From Candidatus Zixiibacteriota bacterium (GTDB lineage: Bacteria > Zixibacteria > MSB-5A5 > CAIYYT01), in NCBI GenBank assembly GCA_026397575.1, contig JAPLUP010000338.1, forward strand, positions 1 to 6,973: a DNA stretch of 6,973 bases, in the 5' to 3' direction. Positions 6,001 to 6,973 of this stretch are shown one piece after another. The position numbers and the translations under genes are program-made. How positions within the stretch are numbered: the first letter of the stretch is position 1; each line of letters starts with the position of its first letter. Below the pieces are notes generated by a model. The model had not been told where the DNA came from. It did not search any database and saw nothing but the letters and a program-made list of their open reading frames with translations.

Positions 6001-6127
6001 TACGGCGAAGTGCGATGGACACCCGGTGCCCAACCCAGTGTACTACAACGGTGAGAAACATCTCGTACAGCCGCTGGGGAAAGACGTGCCCGTTTGGGAG
6101 GTCACAGCGACTTCTGCAAGTCGTTAA
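5978..6127 (+). CDS. Doubtful 49-aa ORF between DUF4145 and membrane-protein genes
   Basis: A GTG-initiated frame overlaps the end of the DUF4145 gene by 23 bp and runs to TAA 6125-6127. Its second half has a protein-like composition (DGHPVPNPVYYNGEKHLVQ, then a W-E-V-T segment), not the biased look of a random frame. There is no in-frame ATG and no clear ribosome site, and a competing frame from ATG 6015 to TGA 6143 is also open. It could be a small protein, the remnant of a longer gene, or chance. Confidence 0.22.
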   Translation: MKRNAEIDTAKCDGHPVPNPVYYNGEKHLVQPLGKDVPVWEVTATSASR

Positions 6128-6139
6128 TATGGTTTACGC

Positions 6140-6952
6140 ATGAAGAAGTGGAACTTTCTCCTTGCGTCACGGAGTGTGTTGCTTCACTCCCGCAGATTCT
6201 GGCTTGCCTTAGTTTCTTTGGCTTCAGTTATGGCGGTCGTGGTCGTTCTAATACACTTAGAATGCGCGCGGCGAGACATCGACTTTTCCCCCGTGATCAT
6301 CAATCGCCCACAATCTGAGTTCTCCGGGCCTATTCTGCGTAATTTTGAGCACCAAACAGAAAGTATCGTTGACTTTGTAAGGAGGGTTAAGAGGGAATAC
6401 TTTCTGTGGAAGAAGAATGACGTCGTGCCGCTGTTCTCAGATTCGCTATCCTTTGGGCGGAGAATGGGCGTTCGCGTAACAGTTATCTGGTCTTCGAACT
6501 CGGGCTCGTGCGTCTTGATGGAGCCTTCCGAATCAGATTCGTTGGTTGTGTACACCACCGAGTACTCGGCACAGCTCAGGCTCTCAGTCGGCGTTGAGTT
6601 CGATGATTCGCAATTAAGTCTGAAAACTAAGAGTGGAAACTCACTTCGCGGCGGATCCATTAATGACGTGTACGATGCTGGTCCGGCTATGCTGGATTGT
6701 CGCAAGCTTGAGATGAGTGTCATCATCTATAACGGGAAAGATCTTGACGTACCGGGTCCTAAACTCGCTTCACTCAAAGATAATCAAATACTCTTGCTTT
6801 CAAATACCACAATACGGCTCGTCTGGGGCACTCGTGATACTACTGTTGTCCACATCCCTGGCATTGCTTTAGTAACAGATGGGAGAGGCTTCCCATATGA
6901 GAAAGAGAACGCTAGACTAGTGTCTCGTCCCAGAGATATCTTGCATAATTAG
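6140..6952 (+). CDS. Unrecognised single-pass membrane protein
   Basis: The product has 270 residues. ATG 6140 gives a basic start (MKK, then R11, R18, R19) followed by one hydrophobic helix at about 20-40, so the N-terminus is probably cytoplasmic and about 230 residues lie outside. No obvious ribosome site precedes the ATG. The outer part alternates short hydrophobic strands with charged or polar turns (for example 'RVTVIWSSNSG' and 'TIRLVWGTRDTTVVHIPG'), suggesting a mostly beta structure. I recognise no catalytic motif, repeat or lipobox; three Cys lie after the helix start (C42, C124, C186). It follows the DUF4145 gene in the same direction after 139 bp, so co-transcription is possible but not evident. 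Codon use is less GC-biased in third positions than in the envelope genes, which may hint at separate acquisition. The function is unknown. Confidence 0.7.
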   Translation: MKKWNFLLASRSVLLHSRRFWLALVSLASVMAVVVVLIHLECARRDIDFSPVIINRPQSEFSGPILRNFEHQTESIVDFVRRVKREYFLWKKNDVVPLFSDSLSFGRRMGVRVTVIWSSNSGSCVLMEPSESDSLVVYTTEYSAQLRLSVGVEFDDSQLSLKTKSGNSLRGGSINDVYDAGPAMLDCRKLEMSVIIYNGKDLDVPGPKLASLKDNQILLLSNTTIRLVWGTRDTTVVHIPGIALVTDGRGFPYEKENARLVSRPRDILHN

Positions 6953-6973
6953 TTTGAGGGTTTTAGCTTTCTT

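Noticed and set aside
6184..6726. 180-codon open frame on the - strand
   Set aside because: It is antisense to the membrane-protein gene, is Ser/Thr-rich without domain signals, and lacks the basic-plus-hydrophobic N-terminus seen on the + strand.
1..6973. CRISPR array, tRNA, complete rRNA, transposase or IS ends
   Set aside because: No regularly spaced identical repeats, cloverleaf, complete rRNA gene, transposase motif or terminal inverted repeats were found on either strand.

Overview
The window most likely comes from a Gram-negative, diderm bacterium of the FCB / uncultured candidate-phylum type (Zixibacteria, Marinimicrobia or KSB1-like). The first protein ends in the characteristic 'YPNPFNPST' C-terminal module of those lineages. 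Three proteins carry lipoprotein signal peptides, and two carry L,D-transpeptidase (YkuD) domains, which act on peptidoglycan. The phylum assignment is an inference from protein style, because no rRNA marker is present. All supported genes are on the + strand.

Layout. (1) Positions 3-1352: the 3' part of a large secreted protein with fibronectin-III-like repeats and a C-terminal sorting module, closed by an intrinsic terminator (1403-1440). (2) Positions 1441-2022: a long non-coding stretch with an inverted repeat, a good sigma-70-type promoter (1774-1801) and a leader of about 215 nt that contains a terminator-like structure ending in eight Ts. (3) Positions 2023-5167: a compact cluster of four envelope genes. 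They are a 199-aa helical lipoprotein ending in lysine, a lipoprotein-type L,D-transpeptidase whose N-terminal domain is a paralogue of that lipoprotein, a membrane-anchored L,D-transpeptidase with a full catalytic motif, and a lipoprotein that looks like a catalytically dead YkuD relative. The last three are joined by a 4-base overlap and a 2-base gap, so they are almost certainly co-transcribed and translationally coupled. (4) Positions 5168-6973: a separate segment with a zinc-ribbon/DUF4145 (HEPN-like) protein, a doubtful small ORF and an unrecognised single-pass membrane protein.

How the genes may work together. The cluster in (3) is the notable part. An abundant alpha-helical lipoprotein with a C-terminal lysine, placed directly upstream of L,D-transpeptidases, recalls Braun's lipoprotein (Lpp) and the LdtA/B/C enzymes of E. 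coli. I propose that it is a non-homologous outer-membrane-to-peptidoglycan tether with its own dedicated transpeptidases and a pseudoenzyme partner. The sequence supports the parts list; the function is a hypothesis.
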